A stretch of DNA of 64,000 nucleotides from Salvia splendens (lineage: Eukaryota; Streptophyta; Magnoliopsida; Lamiales; Lamiaceae), in the NCBI RefSeq assembly GCF_004379255.2, contig NC_056037.1, forward strand, positions 32,399,012 through 32,463,011. The letters are read 5' to 3'. The stretch's first letter is position 1. Each line of letters begins with the position of its first letter. The translations under genes and the position numbers were made by a program. Shown in pieces: positions 47,458 to 56,792 of the stretch. The notes below the pieces were generated by a model. It did not search any database, was not told the origin of the DNA, and saw only the letters and a program-made list of their open reading frames with translations.

Positions 47458-47808
47458 TGATCATCAGTCTTAGACTCTTAGCAAAAAGTTCTATATATTA
47501 ACGAGATTCAGGATCTACATTTTATAATATTCATACTCTCTTATCTATAAAAATTGGAATAACATTTTACAACAGTAAGGCCAGTCGAAACTCGAACCTA
47601 TCGCTGTAGCTTTGTAAGACAATGGTTCCATTAATGAAACAGACTGGTGACATCATAATAATTCAAGCACAAAATTGGGAGAAACAAAAGAGTGGGGTAA
47701 AAGTGACCATACAATTTTTAAGAAACATTGCACTCCTGAAAGAGCATTAAGGAGAGAAAAGAACAAGTTAATGGTTGTAAAAAATGAAATTTATTTAAAG
47801 GAACTAAC
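47458..47808. other. Intron-like DNA after the gypsy insertion
   Basis: No exon or repeat was recognised. By position it should be the other half of the intron into which the gypsy element inserted. Confidence 0.4.
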
Positions 47809-47895
47809 CATGTCCATGAGCAACATGTCCCTTCTCAACAAGGTCGTTTAAATACTCTATGCCAATAATCTGGCCATCATAGTTCAAGCGAAGCC
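47809..47895 (-). pseudogene. ERGIC3/Erv46-like relic, exon with damaged acceptor
   Basis: The minus strand reads LRLNYDGQIIGIEYLNDLVE and KGHVAHGH before donor ATG|GTTAGT (47808/47809). Plant ERGIC3-like proteins have LRLNSxGxIIGTEYLSDLVEK at this place. The acceptor is odd: the sequence before the exon is TTACTGCG, where TGCAG would be expected, so one base seems lost. This argues that the gene was already defective or that the base is an assembly error. Confidence 0.82.
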
Positions 47896-48013
47896 GCAGT
47901 AACAATTAACGTCAGCAAACTGATGAATAAGTGTGCCAACAATTACATACACATCCCCTTTGCTGACATAGTCACATAACATGTTAACGAGTAAATGAAA
48001 TAAGTAAATCGAC

Positions 48014-48078
48014 CTGCCTTCCATATATTTCTGTCAAGATCAACTTCATTCTTTCCTGACATATCGATTGCATCTACA
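48014..48078 (-). pseudogene. ERGIC3/Erv46-like relic, exon
   Basis: After acceptor CTTAG (48079-48083) the minus strand reads VDAIDMSGKNEVDLDRNIWK, matching the conserved SVDAxDxSGKHEVDLDTNIWK block of ERGIC3-like proteins. The donor is either AAG|GCAGGT or, four bases on, GCAG|GTCGAT. Confidence 0.85.
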
Positions 48079-49051
48079 CTAAGCACTGGAAAATCCCTTG
48101 AAATGAAACAGCAATTAAAAAATGTGAATGCCCTTACAAAGATGAGTCTTCATAAGACATAAGTTGCACGCATTTAAGGAAAACAGAGATCCAAATGACT
48201 AGCCATCACATGGGAAAGATGGGAATGTCATATTTATATGGAGCGGAAGTGTTTCTCCACGTTTTAAGTCTACAGACATCTTGCCAAGGTCCAAAATGTC
48301 ACGTATAACCAATAAAATCATCAACTCTGTTAGGTCGAGCTATACTCAGTTCAGATAATGCAGAAACAGAACCAGAGAACACTAAACAATTTATGGAGAA
48401 GTAAACGGACCTGATATACAAACAAAGTTACCATGATCACCAGTCCAACAATAGAGACTAATGAGAAACATGAAAAGGTCTAAAGTTAGTGGCAAACCTA
48501 TAATCCATTCTAAAGGACTTAACTGAACATTCATTATAGCATACATTGATAGTATTATTTTTTAACTGTATAGGGACTAGTTGAAATGTGACTTAACCAC
48601 TGAGCAAAAGCATTTATATAAGATAAGACTATACAATGAGTGAACCAATTCATCACTATAAAAAATCAATGGCATCTAAAATACCTGCCTCACAGGAATC
48701 AGGCAAAATAGTTCACACCCTAAGGTGACCATACAATTTATTGCATGGCCTATTATACCAAGCCGCATCAATGAAAATTCACAGAAAAAGATTAGTACAT
48801 TGGTCCATTGCTCCAACCAATTATGCTCTCTCTCTCTCTCTCTCCCAACACCACCAGTCAAACTTGAATGCCAAACCCTTAATTCATTTTAGCGGTTCAT
48901 CATACTCCACTGCAAGAAAGCTCTCATTGTTCAATGTTCAGTGTTTGCAGTTTACAGTAGGAAAAACATCAAGTCTGATAAAATGAATGCAAACTTAAAA
49001 CAGCAAAGCGAAAGTTTAATTTTTGGGGGGAGAAGAGATGGAAAATCATAC
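48079..49051. other. Intron-like DNA of the ERGIC3-like relic
   Basis: The membrane-segment exon expected between the two flanking exons was not found. A (CT)n microsatellite is at about 48828-48844. Nothing else is supported. Confidence 0.45.
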
Positions 49052-49115
49052 CGGATTTGGTCTTCTGCTCTCGGGAACGCATCGATGCTTCTTAGCGCCT
49101 GCTTGAAATTACCCT
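49052..49115 (-). pseudogene. ERGIC3/Erv46-like relic, first coding exon without start codon
   Basis: The minus strand reads NFKQALRSIDAFPRAEDQIR up to donor CCG|GTATGA. This corresponds to the N-terminus of ERGIC3-like proteins (KxLDAFPRAEDH). No in-frame ATG precedes it before a TGA, so the start is lost. Confidence 0.78.
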
Positions 49116-49960
49116 CTTTTTTTCCCTTCCCTCAATATCTTATCAACTCTAATTTCCCTCCACAGTCAAGCAATCATTGAATCCCTTATCTACAAATCAT
49201 GAATTCAACATAATACGATTCCGATAAAAAAAAATCAATTCTGAAGGGTATCGCTATGATTTGCTATGTCACTATACTATGTTCGGGAGGGAGAATGCGA
49301 GATCACCTTCACAAATTCGAACCGACAAATTTGTGCCTGCAATCAGCTTAGATTGTGAAATGAATTGAATTCAAATAAAATATCCGTTAATATTATAATA
49401 ATAATTATTATTATTATTAGTGTATATAACGTCAATTTTGACGTTTTATTGATTTTTGAACTTTGCTAATACATTTATTGATTATTATCATAAATTTTGC
49501 TAATACATGGAATTTTGTCTACATATTTAGTGCAACCCATTACATAATGTTTTTCATAAGTTGAAACAGTGACATTGACATGAGTATCTTGTTTGCAATT
49601 GAGCCTAATTAAATGTTCAATCGAAAATTTTAATCAAACAAACTAAAGACAAATATTGTATTCAATACCTTAAATTTGAGTATACAAAACTTAAAAAAAT
49701 ATGCAAGGAGTTTGGAATAGTGTTGATACTAGTATTTTAATGTTGGGACTTCTTCATTTATTTGCTTGATATTGCATTGATTTTCTATTTAATTGATTCA
49801 ACATAGACGACAATACTCAAACTAGAGAAAACTATCAAAGCGAACGATGGCATCCAATAAAAACCAAAAATAAACTCAAAAAAAATCAAGAGCTAGTGCT
49901 CGAAACAGCTAATTCATTAATTCATAAATATAAAATACATGAAATCAATTAACCAACACC
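49116..49960. other. Intergenic AT-rich DNA
   Basis: Includes an ATT-rich microsatellite-like run near 49395-49420. No gene or repeat ends are supported. Confidence 0.45.
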
Positions 49961-49966
49961 ACCATA

Positions 49967-50619
49967 TCAATTCCTTTCGACCACATTTGCATATTGATTC
50001 CCCTTTGGATCCGAAACACTAACCCTAGATGTTTTGGGCCAATTCATGAGCACATTCTTCATCTCTCTAATCCTCTCCTTAAGGAAATTCATTTTCTCAA
50101 CCGAACCATAAGCCAAAGCCAAACAATGTTGAAAGCCTCGGATCATTTCTTGATACTCTTTGGACTCCCTATATGGTAATCGCTTCCTCGCGCGCAAAGA
50201 CGACCTTTATGACCCGCCATAAAAGCAGCCATCCATGGATCCAAGTCATGCTTGTGGGTCGAGTGTACATATGACACCATCCACTCACGTGAAACTTGCC
50301 TAATACCATTAATATGGGCCTTACAATTTATTCTTTTCGTATATTTCTTACAATCCGACTTCCCACCACGATCACGTGATATTACCGTATATTTACTAGT
50401 GCTAGATAGACTCCTCCAAATCACGCAAAAACCTTGTGCCTTTGCATACGATTGGTAGGCGTCGCGGAGTCTTTCAACAGTGTCAAACACCATGCCCGAT
50501 TTAGGCCCTTCTCGCACCATCTTCTCGAACACATCGGATCCAAAAAACTCATACAAAAGTTCATTACTAGCCATAGATGGTAATGGAGTGGGATCACGTT
50601 TATGAATGAGAAGAAGCAC
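49967..50619 (-). pseudogene. FAR1-related sequence (FRS-like), internally deleted
   Basis: FAR1/FRS proteins are transcription factors derived from Mutator-like transposases. The first minus-strand frame (50619 to 50143; a likely start is Met near 50574, MASNELLYEF) has a FAR1 DNA-binding domain: GMVFDTVERLRDAYQSYAKA, then QGFCVIWR, a Cys pair region (DCKKYTKRINCKAHI) and STHKHDLDP. The second frame (50197 to 49967) gives YRESKEYQEMIRGFQHCLAL and YGSVEKMNFLKERIREMKNV, matching the C-terminal tail of FRS5-like proteins. The MULE transposase core and the SWIM zinc finger that normally lie between are absent, and the two parts are in different frames near 50190. It is a deletion derivative. Confidence 0.78.
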
Positions 50620-50639
50620 ATCATTAATTAATTTATAAT

Positions 50640-51578
50640 GTTACTCCTATAATCATGCGTCCAATAGTAGTATATACTATTAATGATATTATACGATCCC
50701 CTAGTAATCTTGTAGATATATAATTGGGATTTGTTAGTTGTTACTATAGGTAAGTCTAGCTACAACTTTATGAATTTGGTTACTTTTACAAATTTTAGAA
50801 AAATGTTGGCATGGAAAAATTAATATGTTAAGATTATCAGGCTCCACTAATTTCAATCAACAATCAATTTACTAGTAACAAATAGGGGTAAAGAGCCACG
50901 ACCAAGCCAAAAAAAAAGAGAAGAAGAAGCTCCATTCCTTTGTTTTTATAATGGATTAAATAAATATGATTAATTTCGTGTTACATAAAGGAAAATAAAT
51001 CATAAAATCAATCTATATCAATTCTAGCCCCAAAACGTAGCATTAAATAACTATTACTCCGTAAAATCGGTCCAAAAACTGGGACCAATGTGAAGTTATT
51101 TTTCTGCATATATATCATATTAGTTAAAGTCGAATCCATTAAATTCTACTATAAACTTTTCTTTAATATATCATGTTATGGTGCAATATAGTACTATTTT
51201 TTAAAAAAAATTACTATAAAAGAATAAAAGGAATAGTATTAATGAAGTGATTTGCAGTGCTCAGATTATGGATGTTTAATTTTAATGTTTTAAAATAGGT
51301 GAATATTTGTTACAAACAATTGCATTCAAACACTTCATATCTTATTTCTCTTTCGGGTTATTGTAAGGCCAAATAATGCTTTTAAATTGTTTGTAAAAAC
51401 ACAAACTGTGGCCATATTTCGATTATTAACCAAATGGAGTATATAAATTATGGATGAAAAAATTACTCAAACTTATAAGTTATTATAATTTGACTTGAGC
51501 TCAAATCTTGTTTAAAATTAACTCGATTGACCAGAGTTAATGGCAATTTGGAATCTGTTCCCCCTTTACTTCTCAACA
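50640..51578. other. Intergenic AT-rich DNA
   Basis: No gene, RNA or element end recognised. Confidence 0.45.
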
Positions 51579-51640
51579 TTAGAGCATCCACAATAGTGGA
51601 CGAGTCGACGGACGAGCAATTTTTTATTTTAAAAAAAAAC

Positions 51641-51730
51641 TCTATATATACGGCTCATTTTGATTCATTTTCATTTGCATCACTTGTATTAACGAGTTTC
51701 TATCTCTCTACTCTCATTTCTATTCAAGAT
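51641..51730 (+). promoter_or_regulatory. ORF1 element promoter and leader
   Basis: TCTATATATACGG resembles a TATA box. It is followed by the leader shared with 16256-16319 and by the ORF1 start at 51733. Confidence 0.6.
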
Positions 51731-51732
51731 AA

Positions 51733-52916
51733 ATGGAGCACTACGACAGCAACTCCCCAGACACTAGTGAAACACAAACACCCTCGTTCTTGGTTGGAAG
51801 TGGAACGGGCATCCAGATGCCGGGGATGATATCCCAGACGCCAAGGATGATGCTACAATACTATAACATGTACGCTTGGCCCCAGATGGCAGGGATGATG
51901 CCACAGATGAGTGCCGACATGACCCAGATGAGTGGGATGATGCCCCAGATGATGCCCCAAATGGCGGGCATGAGGCCGTCGGGGTGGATCGAAAAAGGGC
52001 AGGGGCCGCTACAAGGGCAAGGGGTGGCGGGTGAGTCCTCGCAGTCGAGGGCTGGAGCGGAGGAGGCGGGGGCTAAGGCGGATGACGACTACGAGGAGAC
52101 ACGACGGACCGTGTGGAGTGAGGAGGATTGTGTGGCTTTGTCAAAAGCCGAGATCAATGTTTGAGATGATCTCATTCGCTCGAGCAGCCAGAGGATCGAC
52201 AACATGTGGAAACGCATCTCCCAAGCCTATTGTTCGTTTAAACCGGCGGATGGAAGGTATCACACGGCTGAAGAGTGCCGGAAGACATGGGACCGACTGA
52301 AGACCGCTGTCTCCCGATTTGTCGGCCTATACGAGAACAACGGTCGCATGCTTATCAGCGGCCAGACCATGGAGGATGCGAAGCGGATGGCGATGGCGGA
52401 GTTCCCCGAGCGCGGCAAGCAAGGCACGTTTAACCACTGGGACTCCTATGTGGTACTGATGGAGTCGGCAAAGTTTTGGGCGGGTGTCGCCGCTGGGTGG
52501 CCGAAGCGGCAGAAGATCAACTCCAGCGGTGACTACAGCAGCAGCGCCGGCTCCACCGACCTCCCCAACGATGCTGAAGATATCCCGAGTCCTCCCTCGT
52601 TTAAACCGCCGCCGTCGCCGCCCAATTGGGCAAAAGAAGGCATGCGGGCGTCTAGGGGAGGCGCCAGCAGCGGGTCCTAGGAGGTCCAATCGGCAGCCCC
52701 TGCAGCATTCCAGCCGATCCGCGAGTTCTCTCGTATTGCCCATATCCAACATCATACGAACATGATAGAAACCATCAAGGAGTGGAGAGCGACCGATGAC
52801 CCCATACACAAGGAGATGTTGCAGGGGGTCCTCGACTTGATGAGGCGTGATGCTGGGCTCTCACCCATCAACGATAGGGGAGCATCTGGGACTCCGACGC
52901 CGCTGCGACTGGTCTA
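51733..52916 (+). pseudogene. Harbinger ORF1 Myb/SANT-like protein with two stops
   Basis: One frame runs from ATG 51733 to TAG 52914-52916, interrupted by TGA 52162-52164 and TAG 52678-52680, with no frameshift. The N-terminus is rich in Met, Gln and Pro (repeats like PQMAGMMPQM). The Myb/SANT-like domain follows: RTVWSEEDCVALSKAEINV, then NMWKRISQAYCSFKPADGRY and EECRKTWDRLKTAVSRFVGL. It continues GTFNHWDSYVVLMESAKFW, a Pro-rich segment and MIETIKEWRATDDPIHKEML. In PIF/Pong elements this protein binds the terminal repeats and helps the transposase enter the nucleus and excise DNA. Confidence 0.85.
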
Positions 52917-53287
52917 GGGGACGACAAGGAATGAGAGGGGGGCCGCGTGTGTCAAAGCTTGGGGATGGTTTTTTTTTATTTTCTCTTTGAACTATGTATT
53001 TTTTTTATTTCACTACGTATTTTTTTAAGTATGTATGTTTTTTTATTTATATAAAATGTTCGCATTTTCTCCATATCCGTGTCGAAATTTTAATTCCGTA
53101 TTTAAATTTCGTATATAAAATGTGAAATTGTGTTGTTGGGATGTCCTAGTGCTAGTCTACTATTGTGGAGTGGGAAGTCCTAGTAATATAGCAGTGGGGT
53201 GAGAAATCCTTATGACGTGGCAGAATGTGTTTTTGGAAAGTCCTACTGCTAGTCCGTAGAGAAGACTTGCTAATGTGGATGCTATTA

Positions 53288-53486
53288 TTATGTTGAAAAT
53301 CAGGAAGGTGTTCTGAAAATCATTACCTTGTCCACATATTTATAGAGAATCCATTTATTTTAGATAATAACGCAGGTGTGATTTCATCACTACCAATAGA
53401 ATCCAGAAAAAAGGAACAGATTCCCCAAAAAAGAGAGAATATATATCCAGAAATGAGAAATCAAAACAAATCCAACCAATAATTAG
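53288..53486. other. 3' flank of the bHLH gene fragment
   Basis: AT-rich sequence downstream of the minus-strand stop at 53487; probably the 3' UTR. No motif assigned. Confidence 0.45.
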
Positions 53487-53756
53487 CTACACACGCTTCC
53501 CGCCATATCCTGCGTTTCTGAGAAGCGAATGCTTTATCTCTTCTGGATTCAAATTCGCTATCTTCTTCAAATCCTGCAATTATTATTTCCCCAAATTATC
53601 AAAAATGAGATTATACTAGCATTAAAAAAAGGAAAAAATGAAATTAAAATGTGTGACCTCTGAGCAAGAGGCTTGCAGAGCAAAGTCATTATAACAGCTG
53701 ATAGCACAGTGATGAATCTCCAGCCCTAATGCTTCCAATGTGGTCACCATTGATAG
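53487..53756 (-). pseudogene. bHLH transcription factor (bHLH93-like), C-terminal end, truncated by LTR insertion
   Basis: Two minus-strand exons join in phase: 53756-53658 (LSMVTTLEALGLEIHHCAIS, then CYNDFALQASCSE, donor GAG|GTCACA) and 53573-53487 (DLKKIANLNPEEIKHSLLRN, then AGYGGKRV and TAG). This is the ACT-like C-terminal domain of the plant bHLH93/bHLH61/ICE1-related group, whose members end in a similar AGYGG sequence. The bHLH domain and the rest of the gene are absent. The reading frame runs directly into the start of the Tat LTR at 53757, so the insertion is within a coding exon. Confidence 0.85.
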
Positions 53757-54377
53757 TGATGGAGTACGTACTAAACAAGCCCAATAGCAGTGACGGCCCA
53801 TCAACCCAAAGCCCAAGGAAGAGTATCAGTTCGGCATTACCAAAGAGTTCGGTCCCAGCCTACTGCTCGGTAAAAGTCGACCAATCAAGCTCTACTCTCA
53901 GATCGGCAAAAGCTGCTCGGCAATAGTTCAGCAGTTCGGTCTCAGTATTCGACCGAACTGGGAGATAGTGGACCCATGCAGGATCTCATGACCACTACAC
54001 GATCTATTTAGTGGTGTCAAATCATGCAGGATCTCATGCGGGATAAGCGGACCAAACAAAGAGGTAGTGGACCCATGCAGGATCTCCATGACTTCCACGA
54101 CATCCTCAACCATCATTAGTGGTGATGCAAGCCACGATCTTAGTTCAATGTATAAATAGAACTTAGATCAGATAGGCTGGGGTTGAGTTCTCTAGAGATC
54201 AAATATCAAATAGCAAGTCTGTATTGTAAGCTGTAGAAAACAGATCAAGCAATACAACTCTGCCCTCTTTCTTCCCGTGGACGTAGATTTACCTCAGTAA
54301 ATCGAACCACGTAAATCTCTGTGTCGTGATCTGCATTTTCCTGCATTCATCACCATCAAAAATTCGCCAAACCATCA
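53757..54377 (+). repeat. 5' LTR of the Tat element
   Basis: The 621-bp LTR has TGATGG and CCATCA ends. It contains a TATA box (TATAAATAGA near 54151) and the repeated phrase CATGCAGGATCTC at three places near 53976-54083. Confidence 0.82.
54151..54160 (+). promoter_or_regulatory. Tat LTR TATA box
   Basis: TATAAATAGA lies about 225 bases before the LTR end, a usual place for the U3 promoter. Confidence 0.6.
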
Positions 54378-54378
54378 C

Positions 54379-54396
54379 TGGCGCCGTCTGTGGGAA
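54379..54396 (+). promoter_or_regulatory. Tat primer-binding site
   Basis: TGGCGCCGTCTGTGGGAA starts one base after the LTR end. This sequence occurs at the same place in many plant Tat/Athila-type elements. I did not assign the tRNA. Confidence 0.75.
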
Positions 54397-54454
54397 GCAG
54401 AGAACCAAATTTGTGATAAAGCGAATTTTTTGACCCTTTTTCCACCCCAAAAAA

Positions 54455-55437
54455 ATGCATACCAGATCACATACTACCCGTAATACCGTTCGTGAAAACC
54501 ATGAGGAAGCTAGTCCAGCCCGCAGATCCGGAAAACAGCCTCGGGAGACATCTACTTCCAGTTTTCACGATGAAGGAACAAGCCGCTCAAAAGGTCCACA
54601 CACCGAGTCTTCCCAGCAGCCTGATTTGAATGAGGCTGTCAAGCTGTTCTTGGCTGAGAAGCAGGAGAGTTCTTAGGCCTTCCTGCAAAAGAGCCAACAG
54701 CGAAGACGAAAACGGTGGATTCTCCTTCCTCATCCAGACATGAAAGTCACTACCGCAGTAGTGCCGTGTCTTCCAGGAAGAAGAATCCTCAACCCCGACA
54801 TGTTCCTGTTCCTCCTCGGTACCGGAATCACAGGAGATCTCCATCTCCTCCATACCGAAGAGATGTCGGGTTCGCCATGTACGGAGCATTGAAGACTCCG
54901 TTCTCGGACGATATCACCCGAACTCCCCTTCCACAGAACTACCGAACTCCGTCGATGACTTATGACGGGTTGGTGGATCCTCATGACTTCCTGGGACGCT
55001 ATCAGTATAATTGGCGAACCAGGGTCTCAATGAGGTCCATATGTGCAAGCTGTTCCCCGAGCTGCTTATGGGAACGCGAGAAGGGGTTCGATAGCCTCCC
55101 CCAAGGCAGCATTAGATCTTACCGAGATCTAATGGATGCTTTCCACAGGAGGTTCTTTCAGAAAGCGGAAGCCCGGATCACTTCGGCTCAGCTGCTTTCT
55201 ATACGTCAAGGTCGCGACGAAAAGATCAGCGACTTCATGACGAGATTCCACAAGGAATGCCTACAAGTAGATGATCTCAACGATCTACTTGTCATTTCGG
55301 CATTCCAAAATGGAATCCTGCCCGGAGCTCTCTACAGAAAGCTCGTGGAATGCAGTCCGCAAACAGCTCAAGAGATGTGGGACATTGCGGACCAGTTTCT
55401 CGTGCTGATGAGGCAGACCGTCGAAAACGGTCTTTAG
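54455..55437 (+). pseudogene. Tat gag, frameshifted
   Basis: Frame 54455-54676 holds a charged N-terminus (HTRSHTTRNTVRENHEEASP), and 54715-55437 the capsid region. Motifs are TYDGLVDPHDFLGRYQYNW, FDSLPQGSIRSYRDLMDAF, AQLLSIRQGRDEKISDFMTR and ISAFQNGILPGALYRKL, typical of Tat-type gag. A stop separates the two parts, and a pair of frame changes around 55010-55090 garbles the conserved MCKLFP-like segment. Not functional. Confidence 0.82.
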
Positions 55438-55669
55438 ACAGCTCATCTAGAGAAGACAAAAAGAACCCGGTCATAGCGATCAGAGGCATCCTCGCCGAAC
55501 ACCTTCCCCACTAAAGGAGGGATAGCGGTCATCCGAGGTGATCAAAAAAGAGCAAGTGTTTGCAGATTGCGCTTAAAAGTGCCGAGCAATCAGCTCGGCA
55601 CCATCAAGCATAGCAATCACAGCAGCCGGAGTCAGAGGCAGGCGAAATGACCGAAGTCACACCGGAGCC

Positions 55670-56079
55670 GAACTCGATGGTGTACGGCACTGAAGCCGTG
55701 ATTCCGTTGAGATCGGCATGCCCAGTCCCCGAACTCTAAATTTCTCCTCAGAAATGAATGATGACGGACTGAGAGCCGAACTAGATCTGGCCGAAGAAAG
55801 AAGAGAATTGGCCTGCATAAAAGCAGCCAAGTACAAGGAGCAAGTAGCCCGGTATTATAACCAAAGGGTGAAAAAGCTGCAATTTCAAGTGGGAGATCTC
55901 GTCTTGAGAAACAACGAAGTAAGCCGAGCAGAAAAGCTGGGCGAACTCGAACCCACATGGAAGGTCCATATCGGTGTCAGAAGTCCTCGGGCAAAGGGTC
56001 TTACAAATTGACTCACGTGTCAGGAGCACAAGTACCCCGAACATGGTACGTTTCCAACCTCAAAAAGTTCCATTTGTAA
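55670..56079 (+). pseudogene. Tat integrase C-terminal fragment
   Basis: The sequence gives VYGTEAVIPL near 55680, then LRAELDLAEERRELACIKAA and ARYYNQRVKKLQFQVGDLVL. After a frame change near 55970 it ends RTWYVSNLKKFHL at 56079. These are the end of the integrase core and the GPY/F-type C-terminus of Tat elements. It follows gag by only about 240 bases, so the rest of pol has been deleted. Confidence 0.82.
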
Positions 56080-56246
56080 GAGACAGTCCGGTCAGTCAGT
56101 CTTGTGTCTAGTTCGGTCCTAAGGCTATGTGCGTTTTTGTCTCTATGTCTTTTATTTGTCTAGGTGTGTTTTGTCTATGTGCGTGTCGTCTCTTACAAAT
56201 GTTGCTGAGGTATCTTGTTCTTCGAAGCTGATCCCCTTTTTAGAAC

Positions 56247-56698
56247 ATATATAAGCCTACGATTGTGAGTCCAAGCTTCTAAAGAGGATACAAGACCACA
56301 ATTCGGCTTAAGAAACAAGCAGTTCGTCTGAAACGAACTGCAACAATAAGCCAACGATTGTGAGTCCAAGCTTCTGAAGAAGATACAAGACCACAATTCG
56401 GCTTAAAAACAAGCAGTTCGTCTGAAACGAACTGCACAAAATGGATTAGTCCGATCCACGCGATAAAACTCGCCGAATTAGGACAAGGGAAAGTCCGATC
56501 CAAGCGATAAAACTCGCCAAATTAAAGACACAAGCTTAGTCCCGTCAAAGATGTTTATTTCATCAGACCAAAGACGAGTCCGGTCAAAGATGTTTATTTC
56601 ATCAGACCAAAGACGAGTCCGGCAAGATGTTTATTTCATCAGACCAAAGACGAGTCCGGTCAAAGAAGTTATTTCATAAGACCAAGGACAAGTCCGGA
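56247..56698 (+). repeat. Tandem repeats in the Tat 3' region, running into the gap
   Basis: Three families of direct repeats follow the pol end: two units of about 95 bp from 56252, two of about 44 bp from 56451, and four of 37-39 bp from 56540, each starting TCCGGTCAAAGA or similar. The last array is cut by the N run. Confidence 0.85.
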
Positions 56699-56792
56699 NN
56701 NNNNNNNNNNNNNNNNNNNNNNNNNNNNNNNNNNNNNNNNNNNNNNNNNNNNNNNNNNNNNNNNNNNNNNNNNNNNNNNNNNNNNNNNNNNN
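56699..56792. other. Assembly gap (94 N)
   Basis: The true size is unknown. It separates the Tat tandem repeats from the interior of a gypsy LTR, so the missing DNA includes at least the Tat 3' end and the outer part of that LTR. Confidence 1.

Larger units (their letters stand above)
51582..53284 (+). mobile_element. PIF/Harbinger element carrying only ORF1, TSD TTA
   Basis: The left end GAGCATCCACAATAG and the right end, read inverted as TAGCATCCACATTAG, differ at the outermost base and one inner base. TTA flanks both (51579-51581 and 53285-53287). The element is 1703 bp and encodes the Myb-like ORF1 protein but no transposase. Its leader (51666-51730) is homologous to that of the transposase-bearing element at 16019. 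Confidence 0.88.
53757..56698 (+). mobile_element. Tat-lineage Ty3/gypsy retrotransposon, internally deleted, 3' end in gap
   Basis: The 5' LTR (53757-54377) begins TGATGG and ends CCATCA. It is followed by a primer-binding-site sequence, gag fragments, the C-terminus of integrase and a tandem-repeat-rich 3' region. Protease, RT, RNase H and most of integrase are missing. The 3' LTR is not visible before the N gap. The left flank GATAG would be the 5-bp duplication; the right copy is outside the readable sequence. Confidence 0.85.

Noticed and set aside
55292..56503. Minus-strand frames across the Tat element, including repeated CGLVSS-type peptides
   Set aside because: They are opposite recognised gag/integrase sequence or are made by the 95-bp direct repeats.
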